From an uncultured Bacilli bacterium (GTDB lineage Bacteria > Bacillota_I > Bacilli_A > RFN20 > CAG-826), in the NCBI GenBank assembly GCA_944349595.1, contig CALVNF010000002.1:111468-175467 (forward strand): 64,000 nucleotides of DNA, in the 5' to 3' direction. Below are positions 25,696-34,538 of this stretch, in pieces (the first letter of the stretch is position 1; each line of letters begins with the position of its first letter). The notes below the pieces were generated by a model. That model was not told where the DNA came from. It worked only from the letters and a program-made list of their open reading frames with translations, and made no database searches. Both the position numbers and the translations under genes were made by a program.

Positions 25696-28330
25696 TAATT
25701 CCAATAAATGTAGCTTCTTCGAGTTCTTTTCCTCTTTGACGTTGTTTATGTTGTTGTTTTAATGCCTTCTTCTTATTCTTTGAAGGTTTACGATTAGCAA
25801 CAATCTTATTAATTAATTTCATCAAAGCAAAAGTAAATGGTTCATAAATTATAAGTACTAATAAACATGAAATTATACTTCCACAAAGCATTGAAATAGC
25901 AAATACATTTTGTAAAGTACCTACACTAAATCCGGTAAAAATTAATGTTACTAAGAATGAACTAGCAATTACAAATAAGATATATAAAGTAATTTCTTTA
26001 GTGTTCTTTTTAGAAATATTTTCTTTATCTTTAATTGTTAAATTAGCAATCTTTGATTCTTTAAGTGACTCTTTATTAAGATATGATAATATTGTAACAG
26101 CTAATAGAGTTAAAACCATAACAAATAAAGCAGCTAAGCCAATATACATATTAACTTGAATTCTAATCATTGCAAAAATGGAAAGAGCAAAACCAGAAGT
26201 CATAAAGCTTATTAATAAAGCAGCTAAGCCTCTTGATAAGCCAAATCTTATCATTAAATATATACTTGCGCATATAATTGCAATTGATGATGCAAGAGCA
26301 ATTTCACTAACTCTAAATGTATCAACAGTTCCATAATTTGAGCTTGGAGCAATATCAACATATTGATCTGCGAATACAAGATCTAATGCTTCATCTAAGG
26401 CTAAACCACTTTCGTTTTCATATGTAAATAAATTCTCGTTTACATCAATATTTTCAGATAAATTAATTTCATAAATAATGTAATCGTATTGAACAGAGTC
26501 GTCTTGATTATCATTTGTATAGTCTGTATAATCGTGTGTCGTTACATTTGTATAGATTTTTTCATTTTCATCAAGTCCTTCAAATGAAATATAATCTAAT
26601 TTTTGTTCAACTTGATTAATTTCGCTAAATTCTAAATTATCATCTTCTACTCTTAAATAAATTTTATCTGGAGTAGAAATTAAATTTGTTTCTTCAAATG
26701 GACTAGAAGTAACACCAAAATATGTAATTGTAGTAATACTTGCGACAGTTAATAAGGAAAATATAATTCCAACAATTCCTTGCTTTGAAAAAACTTTCTT
26801 CTTTTCAACTGTAGTATCTTTTTCTTCTTTTTGTTCAACTTCTTCACTTGATTTTTCAACTTTTGCAACGCCTAATAAAGACAAATGTTTTTGGCAAATT
26901 GAAGTATTTGTAAAGAAATAAATCATAATTCTATTAATAATAGGATTCATGACTAAATTAATGATACTTGCAAAGAATAAGACAACACCAAATCCAGAAA
27001 CAAAGCTTCCACCAAGTAAATAAACAACAGCTCCAAGAATTAGAGTAACAATTGAAATATCAACTGTTAAAATACTTGCAGATTTTGAAGCATCTAAATA
27101 TGCTTTTTTGATAGTTTTACCCTTTTCTAAGTTTACTTTTAATTTATGGGCATAAATTAAATTACTTGAAACAAATAAAACTAATGAAGCGACACAACCA
27201 ATTAATGAAGCAACAGTAAATATAGAACCGATTCCATTAACAATTGCTAATAAAATTGTAAAGGCAAATCCTGCAGAAATTATTAAGTTAAAACCATTAA
27301 CTCTATATAAAACAGAGGCGATAAATAACATAACTAAATAAGCTGCAATGAAACAAATTAAAGTTGTAGAAATATTAACAGAAATATTATTTTGAAGATT
27401 AACTAATTCTTCAACAAGTGGATTAACATCATTTGAATATAATAAATTAACTCTATAATTTAAATGACTTGCATTCATTAAATGCATATAATACTTAGCA
27501 TTTTCATTCGCTGTTGCAACATTATTCCAGTTTATATCATTAATATCTGTTGCATCTTCACTACCTTCAACATTGAAATAAATACAAATAGACTTATGTT
27601 CATCGGTTGTTTTTTCATACCAAATATTGTTATAGTCAAAGTATAAAATTAATTTTCTTTGAATATTAACATTGTTATTGGCGGCTTCAAATGTATCTCC
27701 TTCTTTCCAGTTACTCCAAAGATAAAATCTACCTTCGTTTGAAACTTCTGTAGATTGTTCTTCATCATCACTTGTAGCTTGATCATTTAATTCTTGAGCA
27801 TGATCAACAGCTTGTTGGAAAGTTTCAGGATCTTCTAGAGGTATAACTAATGCTGGGTAGAAGGTTTCTCTTACAATATAGGCATCTTCAACACCAAACA
27901 TTGGTTCACCACCATCGAGATTTTCACCTCTGTAGTTACTATAAATATATTCTGAATCGTAAGTAGTTAAAGTTAAATTACCATCAAAAGCTAAATAGCT
28001 TGAAATATGTTCATATTCATTTTTATTTTGTGCAGAGAATGAAACACTAATCATATTATCGCCTTGAGTTGTAATATTATATGTTTCAACTCCGTAGTTT
28101 TCTAATCTTGTTTCGAATTCTTTTGCAATTTCATCGATTGCTCCATCAGCAATCATTTCATCACCTTGATCGGTAATACTATTATCTAAATCGGTAATTT
28201 GATAAACGTATTGTTTAGCCGTTCCATAATCATAACCAGTACTAACATTAGTTAAAACAGGTTTTGCCATGACACAAACGCTTAAAATCATCGTGAATAG
28301 TATTCCTATATAAGCTATTAATCTCTTCAT
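25688..28330 (-). CDS. secDF: Protein translocase subunit SecDF (fused)
   Basis: RND-type membrane protein that uses the proton gradient to aid Sec-dependent export; SecD and SecF halves are fused (880 residues). An N-terminal membrane segment (about 5-25) is followed by a large extracytoplasmic P1 domain with VIPLEDPETFQQA, then a bundle of hydrophobic segments at about 335-480. A second half begins with a segment near 525, a smaller external domain (about 550-670), and a second bundle at about 680-850 with an FVMVLTLLAVTILS stretch. The C-terminus is strongly basic (KNKKKALKQQHKQRQR). GAGG lies 7 bases before the ATG. recJ overlaps its end. Confidence 0.88.
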   Translation of the reverse strand: MKRLIAYIGILFTMILSVCVMAKPVLTNVSTGYDYGTAKQYVYQITDLDNSITDQGDEMIADGAIDEIAKEFETRLENYGVETYNITTQGDNMISVSFSAQNKNEYEHISSYLAFDGNLTLTTYDSEYIYSNYRGENLDGGEPMFGVEDAYIVRETFYPALVIPLEDPETFQQAVDHAQELNDQATSDDEEQSTEVSNEGRFYLWSNWKEGDTFEAANNNVNIQRKLILYFDYNNIWYEKTTDEHKSICIYFNVEGSEDATDINDINWNNVATANENAKYYMHLMNASHLNYRVNLLYSNDVNPLVEELVNLQNNISVNISTTLICFIAAYLVMLFIASVLYRVNGFNLIISAGFAFTILLAIVNGIGSIFTVASLIGCVASLVLFVSSNLIYAHKLKVNLEKGKTIKKAYLDASKSASILTVDISIVTLILGAVVYLLGGSFVSGFGVVLFFASIINLVMNPIINRIMIYFFTNTSICQKHLSLLGVAKVEKSSEEVEQKEEKDTTVEKKKVFSKQGIVGIIFSLLTVASITTITYFGVTSSPFEETNLISTPDKIYLRVEDDNLEFSEINQVEQKLDYISFEGLDENEKIYTNVTTHDYTDYTNDNQDDSVQYDYIIYEINLSENIDVNENLFTYENESGLALDEALDLVFADQYVDIAPSSNYGTVDTFRVSEIALASSIAIICASIYLMIRFGLSRGLAALLISFMTSGFALSIFAMIRIQVNMYIGLAALFVMVLTLLAVTILSYLNKESLKESKIANLTIKDKENISKKNTKEITLYILFVIASSFLVTLIFTGFSVGTLQNVFAISMLCGSIISCLLVLIIYEPFTFALMKLINKIVANRKPSKNKKKALKQQHKQRQRGKELEEATFIGIND

Positions 28331-28374
28331 AATTTAACCTCAATTCCAATAAATACTCGTTTAATATAATACTA

Positions 28375-28398
28375 TATATTTATTTATAAATAAATATA
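28375..28398. repeat. 24-bp A+T palindrome between obg and secDF
   Basis: TATATTTATTTA joined to TAAATAAATATA is a perfect inverted repeat just after the obg stop and before the secDF leader. It has no T tract in the transcribed direction, so it is a poor terminator; an operator or chance A+T palindrome are equally possible. Confidence 0.45.
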
Positions 28399-28405
28399 AA
28401 ATTTT

Positions 28406-29689
28406 TTAGTTAAAATATTCAAATTCAAAATCACACAGTGTAACTAGGTCCCCGTCTTTTGCTCCCATTTCTTCTAACTTATCATCTACACCTATGTAAT
28501 TTAAATATTTAATAAGTCTCATCATACCTTCATCAGTTGATATGTTCATTAATTTATATGTTTTTTCAACAGATTCCCCAACAATTTTATAATGATTATT
28601 TGACACTTTAATTATGGAGAACGTCTCATCTGATTTTGGTTTATATTCATACTTTTTAAATGTAGTATTTTGAATATCAGGATTATTAATTTCTTCAGTT
28701 TTTTGTAATTCAACTAATTCAAATAATTTATTAATAGCTGTATTTAAATTTTTATGTAATACCGATGAAATAGGGATTATATCAATCTTACCATTAATAT
28801 ACTTTTCAAGTTTTTTTAGATTTTCTTCTGATCCATCAACATCTGTTTTAGTTGCAAGAATCAATCTTTTTTTCTTATTCAAATCTGAATTGTAAGACCT
28901 TAATTCTTCTTCAATAATTTTAAATGCCTCCACTGGATCATATCTTCCATCCATTGAAATAACATGACAAATTACTCTACAACGCTCTATATGTCGCAAA
29001 AAAGTAAAACCTAATCCTTTTCCTTTTGATGCACCTTCGATTAATCCAGGTAAATCAGTTATTATAAAACTTCTATACTCATCAACATAACAAACACCTA
29101 AATTAGGTGAAATTGTCGTAAAGTCGTAATTTCCTATTAAAGGATTTGCTCTTGTAACTACACTTAAAAATGTAGATTTACCAACACTTGGTAATCCAAC
29201 AAGACCAACATCAGCTAAAAGTTTTAATTCTAAAATAACTCTTTTTGTAGTTCCTGGATGTCCATTTTCGGCAATTTTTGGAGTCTTATTATATGGTGAT
29301 TTAAAACATAAATTACCTCTACCTCCACGTCCACCTTTTGCAACCATGAATATATCGGAATCATTTTTTAAATCGGCAAGAATATCATTAGTTTTTTCAT
29401 CTATAATGATTGTACCAACTGGTACATCACAAATGACATCAGGTGCGCATTTACCATATTTATTTTTATTTTGTCCTTTTTCACCATCTTTTGCTTCAAT
29501 TACTTTCGAAAATCGATAATTAATTAAAGTGTTAATTTTATTTGATGCACGAAAAAAAATACTACCACCTTTACCACCGTTACCTCCGCTTGGACCACCT
29601 TTTGCAGTGTTTTTATCACGTAGAAAAGCAATAGCACCATCTCCGCCTTTTCCGCTTCTAACTTCTACTACAACTCTATCTATAAACAT
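28406..29689 (-). CDS. obgE: GTPase Obg (CgtA)
   Basis: Essential GTPase of 50S maturation and stress control. The glycine-rich Obg fold is N-terminal (VRSGKGGDGAIAFLR, GGPSGGNGGKGGSI, AKGGRGGRGN). The G domain follows: GLPSVGKST (G1) near 165, TTISPN (G2), DLPG (G3) near 212, TKTD (G4) near 283 and ISSV (G5). A C-terminal OCT domain (about 345-427) ends in GDLVTLCDFEFEYFN. Length 427 is usual. The ATG is preceded, three bases away, by a perfect phased TACTAA tetrad and has no Shine-Dalgarno. It is separated from rpmA by a terminator. Confidence 0.97.
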   Translation of the reverse strand: MFIDRVVVEVRSGKGGDGAIAFLRDKNTAKGGPSGGNGGKGGSIFFRASNKINTLINYRFSKVIEAKDGEKGQNKNKYGKCAPDVICDVPVGTIIIDEKTNDILADLKNDSDIFMVAKGGRGGRGNLCFKSPYNKTPKIAENGHPGTTKRVILELKLLADVGLVGLPSVGKSTFLSVVTRANPLIGNYDFTTISPNLGVCYVDEYRSFIITDLPGLIEGASKGKGLGFTFLRHIERCRVICHVISMDGRYDPVEAFKIIEEELRSYNSDLNKKKRLILATKTDVDGSEENLKKLEKYINGKIDIIPISSVLHKNLNTAINKLFELVELQKTEEINNPDIQNTTFKKYEYKPKSDETFSIIKVSNNHYKIVGESVEKTYKLMNISTDEGMMRLIKYLNYIGVDDKLEEMGAKDGDLVTLCDFEFEYFN

Positions 29690-29692
29690 AAT

Positions 29693-29731
29693 TACTAAAA
29701 AACTACTAATTTTATACTAAATATATACTAA
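29693..29731 (-). repeat. Phased TACTAA tetrad, copy C (upstream of obg)
   Basis: Four perfect TACTAA hexamers begin at 29693, 29704, 29715 and 29726 on the + strand, exactly 11 bp apart. On the coding strand the last TTAGTA ends 3 bases before the obg ATG, the same placement as copy B before dxs. Confidence 0.92.
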
Positions 29732-29756
29732 AAAAGTCCTTTATCAGGACTTTTTT
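29730..29756 (-). terminator. Terminator after rpmA
   Basis: AAAAAAGTCCT and AGGACTTTTTT form a strong stem with a 5-base loop and A/T tracts on both sides, just after the rpmA stop and before the obg array. It could also work on the other strand. Confidence 0.85.
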
Positions 29757-29762
29757 ATTTTT

Positions 29763-30053
29763 TTATAAAGCTTTTACTTCAAGAACACTTACTTTTGTTC
29801 TATTTTTTCCAAAACGTTGAAATTTAACAATACCAGCCTTTGTAGCAAATATTGTATCATCTCCACCTTTTTTTGTATTAAGCCCTGGATATATCTTTGT
29901 GCCTCTTTGTCTATAAATAATAGCACCTGCTTTTGCAAATTGACCATCAGACAACTTAGCACCTAATCTTCTACCAGCTGAGTCTCTACCGTTTTTAGTA
30001 GAACCAACACCTTTTTTGGATGCAAATAATTGTAAATTTAATTTAAACATCAT
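29763..30053 (-). CDS. rpmA: Ribosomal protein bL27 with Prp-cleaved extension
   Basis: Large-subunit protein next to the peptidyl-transferase centre. The core ([21 protein letters not shown], then [15 protein letters not shown]) is unmistakable. It starts with the short extension [10 protein letters not shown], the Firmicutes-type leader that must be removed by the protease Prp before L27 can function. Prp is encoded directly upstream. AAAGGA lies 8 bases before the first ATG; a second ATG follows at once and would also serve. Confidence 0.97.
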   Translation of the reverse strand: MMFKLNLQLFASKKGVGSTKNGRDSAGRRLGAKLSDGQFAKAGAIIYRQRGTKIYPGLNTKKGGDDTIFATKAGIVKFQRFGKNRTKVSVLEVKAL

Positions 30054-30056
30054 TTT

Positions 30057-30362
30057 CTATTTCCTTTCTATACTAATATTTTTAGGATATTCTAAGGACA
30101 TTTGTTCAAAACCGTTAATTAATACTTCAATTACAACTTGATTGTGGAAATCAAATTCTTTTATATTGTCAATTTTAACAAATCCTTCTTTTAGAATAAT
30201 TTCTTTTGTATTCACATTATTTAGTGAATTAATACATGCATAAATTAATGAACTAATCCCGGCACAAACAATGTCTTTACCATAATCAGCATAATTTGCA
30301 TGACCAGAAATTTCTATTGAATCAACTTTTTTATTAATTTCAAAAATTGATATTTTAATCAT
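30057..30362 (-). CDS. prp: Ribosomal-processing cysteine protease Prp
   Basis: Cysteine protease (YsxB family, 101 residues) that trims the N-terminus of L27. The conserved SGHANYADYGKDIVCAGISS carries the catalytic histidine (residue 21) and cysteine (33), 12 residues apart as in the characterised staphylococcal enzyme. It lies between rplU and rpmA, the standard position. Gaps on both sides are under 10 bases, so all three genes are cotranscribed. Confidence 0.95.
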   Translation of the reverse strand: MIKISIFEINKKVDSIEISGHANYADYGKDIVCAGISSLIYACINSLNNVNTKEIILKEGFVKIDNIKEFDFHNQVVIEVLINGFEQMSLEYPKNISIERK

Positions 30363-30370
30363 TTTATTAT

Positions 30371-30679
30371 TTATAAAGTAATTGATTCAATTACAAGTGA
30401 TGTATAAGGTTGTCTGTGTCCGATTTTTTGTCTATGGATTGCTTTTGATTTATATTTGTAAATATGAATCTTTTTACCTAAACCTTGTTTTTCAACTTTA
30501 GCAACAACTTTTGCACCTGCAAGGTAAGGATTTCCAACACTTAATTTATCACCACTAACCATTAAAACTTTATCAAAAGTATAAGTTGAACCAACTTCTT
30601 CATGTAATTTTTCAACATAAATTTTTTGACCAACTTCGACTTTTAATTGCTTACCGCCTGTTTCAATAATAGCGTACAT
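30371..30679 (-). CDS. rplU: Ribosomal protein bL21
   Basis: Large-subunit protein of 102 residues: [18 protein letters not shown] at the start, then [25 protein letters not shown] and [11 protein letters not shown], the L21 signature. First gene of rplU-prp-rpmA. GGAGGAG lies a few bases before the ATG. The preceding untranslated region looks like an L21 leader, which would allow autogenous control. Confidence 0.97.
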   Translation of the reverse strand: MYAIIETGGKQLKVEVGQKIYVEKLHEEVGSTYTFDKVLMVSGDKLSVGNPYLAGAKVVAKVEKQGLGKKIHIYKYKSKAIHRQKIGHRQPYTSLVIESITL

Positions 30680-30767
30680 ATCTCTCCTCCTTTTTTCTAA
30701 GTACTCGCTTCGTAAGGTAAAATTTAGACCTTAAAAATGCGGTTGTAGTCATTCGAAGGACAACAAC
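30680..30767 (-). ncRNA. Probable L21 leader RNA
   Basis: An 88-base untranslated region precedes rplU. On the - strand it can form GTTGT/ACAAC and AAGGT/ACCTT stems, with an ACCGCAUUUU segment between them. Position, size and structure fit the ribosomal protein L21 leader of Firmicutes, but I could not score it against a covariance model. Confidence 0.6.
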
Positions 30768-30773
30768 GTAAAT

Positions 30774-30802
30774 AAAATACCATAAAATTAGTAATAAGTA
30801 AA
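30774..30802 (-). promoter_or_regulatory. rplU promoter
   Basis: On the - strand TTTACT (30802-30797), a 17-base spacer, and TATTTT (30779-30774) preceded by TGG, an extended -10. Transcription would begin near 30767, at the start of the leader. Confidence 0.65.
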
Positions 30803-30821
30803 GAAATATCATGGATATTTC
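30803..30821 (-). terminator. Terminator after radC
   Basis: GAAATATC-ATG-GATATTTC is a perfect 8-bp hairpin 6 bases after the radC stop, followed on the - strand by TTTACTTATT. The U tract is imperfect, so it may be leaky. It abuts the rplU -35. Confidence 0.6.
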
Positions 30822-30827
30822 GTGTTT

Positions 30828-31502
30828 TTAGATTAAGAAGTTCTCTCTAAACGAAAAATACTCTTTTTTACTAATAATTATAAAATCTAGTACTTTTAAT
30901 TTCAAAAAATCACTTCTTGTTTTTAGATTGTTATAGAAATTAAGATCTTCATATGATGGTTCTAAGATATTATTAACGTGATTATGAATTATAATAAATT
31001 TTTTTACATCGAATTTTAATAATTTGGAAAATAAATTTGTTAAATCTAATCCAATTGAATTAGAATAACCCTCAAATTTCTCTGTATGTATGACATAATT
31101 TTGCTCATTTAAAAATAAAACAAATAAATTTTCATTATTAATTTCTGATATTAATATTTGGAATTTTTTAAGTAATATTTCAAGATTACTTTTGTCGTAT
31201 TTGTCTTTATATTCTAACGAATTAATTCTTTTTGACAATTCAAAAACTGCACAAATATTGAGAGCCTTAATTTTATTCAAACCACTAATTTTCACTAATT
31301 CAGTATAATTTTGATTTGCTAAAAAATTTAAGCCCCCAAAATGATTAATCAAATCTTGACTTATTTGTAAAACGTTTTTATTTTTCACTCCACTATTTAT
31401 TATAATGGCTAATAACTCATAATTTGTTAATTTATCAATCCCATATAAAAGAGCTTTTTCTCTAGGTCTTTCACTTTTTGGAACGGATAATTTAAAGTTC
31501 AT
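30828..31502 (-). CDS. radC: RadC family protein (JAB/MPN domain)
   Basis: UPF0758/RadC (224 residues): N-terminal helix-hairpin-helix part (PREKALLYGIDKLTNYELLAIIINSG) and a C-terminal JAB metalloprotease-like domain. The metal motif reads FIIIHNHVNNILEPSYEDLNF: both histidines of HxH and the downstream S and D are kept, but the usual HNHPSGDP is replaced, and the catalytic-site neighbourhood is loose. Biological role is unsettled in the family. Its ATG directly follows the TAA of the 58-residue membrane peptide gene, so the two are translationally coupled. Confidence 0.9.
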   Translation of the reverse strand: MNFKLSVPKSERPREKALLYGIDKLTNYELLAIIINSGVKNKNVLQISQDLINHFGGLNFLANQNYTELVKISGLNKIKALNICAVFELSKRINSLEYKDKYDKSNLEILLKKFQILISEINNENLFVLFLNEQNYVIHTEKFEGYSNSIGLDLTNLFSKLLKFDVKKFIIIHNHVNNILEPSYEDLNFYNNLKTRSDFLKLKVLDFIIISKKEYFSFRENFLI

Positions 31503-31679
31503 TTAATTCCAATCAAATTTAAAACCACCTGGTATTGAAACAGTTGCATCAGTTGAATTAAATAATCTAAAAACAACTACGGCAATAATTGCAGTTACTA
31601 AAATTGCCATAACAGCTGCAATTGATAAAGCTTCTCCTGGCTTTATTGTTTTCATTTCATTAAAAGTTAATTCTTTCAT
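31503..31679 (-). CDS. 58-residue single-pass membrane peptide, unknown
   Basis: A short ORF with a strong ribosome site (AAAGGGGG, 7 bases before the ATG). The protein has a charged leader-like start MKELTFNEMKTIKPGEA, one hydrophobic segment (about 19-39, SIAAVMAILVTAIIAVVVF), then RLFNSTDATVSIPGGFKFDWN at the C-terminus (given here in full as positions 38-58). The N-terminal leader followed by a Gly-Glu and a small hydrophobic core recalls double-glycine peptides, while the PGGFxFxW ending is distinctive. The stop abuts the radC ATG. I do not recognise the family; synteny and coding quality (strong Shine-Dalgarno, no frame disruption) support it as real. Confidence 0.8.
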   Translation of the reverse strand: MKELTFNEMKTIKPGEALSIAAVMAILVTAIIAVVVFRLFNSTDATVSIPGGFKFDWN

Positions 31680-31723
31680 TTTTTTACCCCCTTTAATAAA
31701 TAAGTCGAGTAAAAAAGATAAAA

Positions 31724-34309
31724 TTATCCTAAATTTTTAATTTTTTCTAAAATTTGTTGTAATAAAATTTTATGATTTTCTAATTTGTCTTGTTCTAATT
31801 TAATTTTTTCTTTTGGAGCTTTTTTCATGAAATTAGGATTGTTTAACAATTTTTCGCATCTATCAATTTCAAATTTCTCTTTTTCCAAATCAGCGTTTAA
31901 TTTATTTAAAACTTCGCTTTTATCGATGTTATCTTCAATAAAAATTTCTAAATCAGGATAAATTAATGAATTTAATTTTAATGATTCATTAACAAAAGAA
32001 ACATCATTAGAATATGAGAAATATTTTAAATTATTTATAAATTCATCACTTAAATTAAGGCTTGTTTTAATTTTTAATTTTAATGAATAATTTGGAGCTA
32101 ATTTATTATTAACCTTGTATAAACGAATATCCTTAATAACATTTTTCAATAATTCAACTTCTTTAATTGAATCTTTAAAGACTTCTTTTGAATTATAAAT
32201 TGGATAAGATTCTAACATAATAGATTCCTTATGTTTTGGAAGCGAAAGATAAAGTTCTTCGCTAATAAATGGTGAATAAGGATAAATCATCATAATAACG
32301 CCTTGTAAAATATGTAATAAAATTTTCTTAGTATTATTTTTGATATTGATATTATCGCTATTTAGTTTATTTTTACAAAGTTCAATATAAAAACTACAAA
32401 AATCATCATAAACAAAGTTATAAAGATATTTACTTGCTGCACCTAAATTATATTTTTCCATATTATTAGTAACATTTTTAATTGTTAAATTAAATTTAGT
32501 TAAAATATATCGATCAAATATATCTAAATATTTCTTTTCAAATGAACTATCACTAGTAGAATCAATGTTTAATAAAATATATCTAGAAGCATTCCAAATT
32601 TTGTTTAAGAAATTTTGGCTAGAAGATACTTTTTCTTCGCTATATCTCATATCTAGTCCTGGAGTCGATGAAGTTGCCAAAAAGTATCTTAAAGCATCAA
32701 CACCATATTTATCGATTACATCAATTGGATCAACACCATTTCCTAAAGTTTTAGACATTTTTCTTCCTTTATTATCACGGATTAAACCGTGAATTAAAAC
32801 TTTATTAAATGGCTTATTATTTGTTAAATATAATGATTGATTAATCATTCTAGAAACCCAAAAGAAAATAATATCATAAGCCGTAACTAAAATATCTGTT
32901 GGGAAATATCTTTTAAGAAGATCGGTTTCTTTTGGCCAACCAAAGCCAGAAAATGGCCACAAAGCACTTGAAAACCAAGTATCTAATACATCTTCATCTT
33001 GTTTATAATTTTCAATATCTTTTGGTGGTACTTCGCTAACTAAAACTTCACCGGTTTTTTTATTATAATATGCAGGAATTCTATGTCCCCACCAAAGTTG
33101 TCTTGAAATACACCAGTCATCTATATTTTCCATCCATTGAATAAAAACCTTATTGAAACGTTGAGGAATAAATTGAATTTTATCATCAGATTTTTGATAC
33201 GCAATTGATCTTTCAGCTAGTTGTTTCATTTTTACAAACCATTGCTTCGATAAATATGGTTCAACAATACATCCGCTTCTTTCTGAGTGACCAACTGAGT
33301 GAGTAATTTTTTCAATTTTAATTAAATTGCCTTCATTTTTGATTTTTTCAACTAATTTTTTTCTACACTCAAATCGATCTAAACCATTAAATTCACCAGC
33401 TAATGAATTCATAGTTCCATCTTTATTTATACAAATTGGATGAGGTAAATGATATTTTTCACCAATTATAAAATCGTTAGGATCATGTGCTGGAGTACAT
33501 TTCATAACACCAGTTCCAAATTCTATATCAACATAATTATCGGCAATAATAATTAATTTTTCTCCATTTGCTGGATTAATTGCATATTTTCCAACATATT
33601 TTTGATATCGTTCGTCTTTTGGATTAACCGTTAAACAAACATCACCAAACATTGTTTCTGGTCTTGTTGTAGCAACGGTTAAATATTCATCTGAATCATA
33701 TAACTTATATTTAAAGTAATAAAATTCACCTTTAATATTTTTATGGATAACTTCGACATTTGATAAAGCTGTTTGTTGTACTGGATCCCAATTTATAATT
33801 CTTTCACCTTGATAAATTAATCCATCATCATACATTTTTTTAAAGACATGATTAACAGCCCTATTTAAATCTTCATCTAAAGTAAAACGTTCTTTTGAAT
33901 AATCAAGCATTAATCCCATTTTCGCCCATTGATTATGAATTGTTGTGACATATTCGTTTTTCCATTCCCAAACTTTTTCTACAAATTTTTCACGGCCTAA
34001 TTCATTTCTAGAAATTCCGAGATTTTTAAGTCTTTCGACTACTTTTGCTTCGGTTGCAATTCCAGCATGATCAGTTCCTGGAAGCCATAAAACATCAAAG
34101 CCTTTTGCTTTTTTGTATCTTGCAATAATATCTTGAATTGTCGTATCAAAAGCATGACCAATATGTAATTTGCCAGTTACATTTGGAGGTGGGATTACCA
34201 TTGAAAATTTTTGTTTACTAATGTCACCGGCAGTAAAATAACCTTTTGATTTCCAATTTTCATACTTATCTTTTTCAACTAATTTTGGATTGTAATGTTT
34301 ATCAAGCAT
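31724..34309 (-). CDS. valS: Valyl-tRNA synthetase
   Basis: Class I synthetase. The HIGH motif is PPPNVTGKLHIGHAFD near residue 42 and the KMSKS motif is KGRKMSKTLGNG near 515. An editing (CP1) domain lies between (TTRPETMFGDVC, GTGVMKCTPAHDPND). HRIPAYY and WFSSALWPFS are conserved. The C-terminal tail arm is a coiled coil (about 795-861). Length 861 is normal. AAGGAG lies 6 bases before the ATG. Expression is controlled by the T-box leader upstream. Confidence 0.97.
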   Translation of the reverse strand: MLDKHYNPKLVEKDKYENWKSKGYFTAGDISKQKFSMVIPPPNVTGKLHIGHAFDTTIQDIIARYKKAKGFDVLWLPGTDHAGIATEAKVVERLKNLGISRNELGREKFVEKVWEWKNEYVTTIHNQWAKMGLMLDYSKERFTLDEDLNRAVNHVFKKMYDDGLIYQGERIINWDPVQQTALSNVEVIHKNIKGEFYYFKYKLYDSDEYLTVATTRPETMFGDVCLTVNPKDERYQKYVGKYAINPANGEKLIIIADNYVDIEFGTGVMKCTPAHDPNDFIIGEKYHLPHPICINKDGTMNSLAGEFNGLDRFECRKKLVEKIKNEGNLIKIEKITHSVGHSERSGCIVEPYLSKQWFVKMKQLAERSIAYQKSDDKIQFIPQRFNKVFIQWMENIDDWCISRQLWWGHRIPAYYNKKTGEVLVSEVPPKDIENYKQDEDVLDTWFSSALWPFSGFGWPKETDLLKRYFPTDILVTAYDIIFFWVSRMINQSLYLTNNKPFNKVLIHGLIRDNKGRKMSKTLGNGVDPIDVIDKYGVDALRYFLATSSTPGLDMRYSEEKVSSSQNFLNKIWNASRYILLNIDSTSDSSFEKKYLDIFDRYILTKFNLTIKNVTNNMEKYNLGAASKYLYNFVYDDFCSFYIELCKNKLNSDNINIKNNTKKILLHILQGVIMMIYPYSPFISEELYLSLPKHKESIMLESYPIYNSKEVFKDSIKEVELLKNVIKDIRLYKVNNKLAPNYSLKLKIKTSLNLSDEFINNLKYFSYSNDVSFVNESLKLNSLIYPDLEIFIEDNIDKSEVLNKLNADLEKEKFEIDRCEKLLNNPNFMKKAPKEKIKLEQDKLENHKILLQQILEKIKNLG

Positions 34310-34520
34310 ATCAAGTCTCCTTAAAATAAAAAAAGTACCTTTTAAAGGACGCTTTTAACGTGGTACCACCTTTATTTGTAAAAATTTACACACTTAATTT
34401 ATAATTTTTAACGCAAATTAACGAGTTTTTTATTTGAGCGACCCTTCTATAAAATTTTAATGTTTTGCACCAACCAACAATTCTCTTTTTAAAATATTTA
34501 TATACTTCTTCTCAAAACCA
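34310..34520 (-). promoter_or_regulatory. Valine T-box riboswitch with terminator and promoter
   Basis: The T-box sequence AAAGGTGGTACCACG lies at 34373-34359, followed by a terminator hairpin and T run near 34352-34330. Stem I begins near 34500; GTC in the GAAGGGTCGCTC segment is a plausible valine specifier. An extended -10 (TGGTAAAAT, 34535-34527) sets the start near 34520. The GTAAAAATTTAC segment is shared with the pheS leader. Uncharged tRNA-Val would promote read-through into valS. Confidence 0.88.
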
Positions 34521-34538
34521 ATTTATATTTTACCAAAT

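Noticed and set aside
28375..28398. 24-bp palindrome after obg as a regulatory system of its own.
   Set aside because: Consists only of A and T, where long palindromes arise easily, and lacks a second copy in the window; kept only as a low-confidence repeat.
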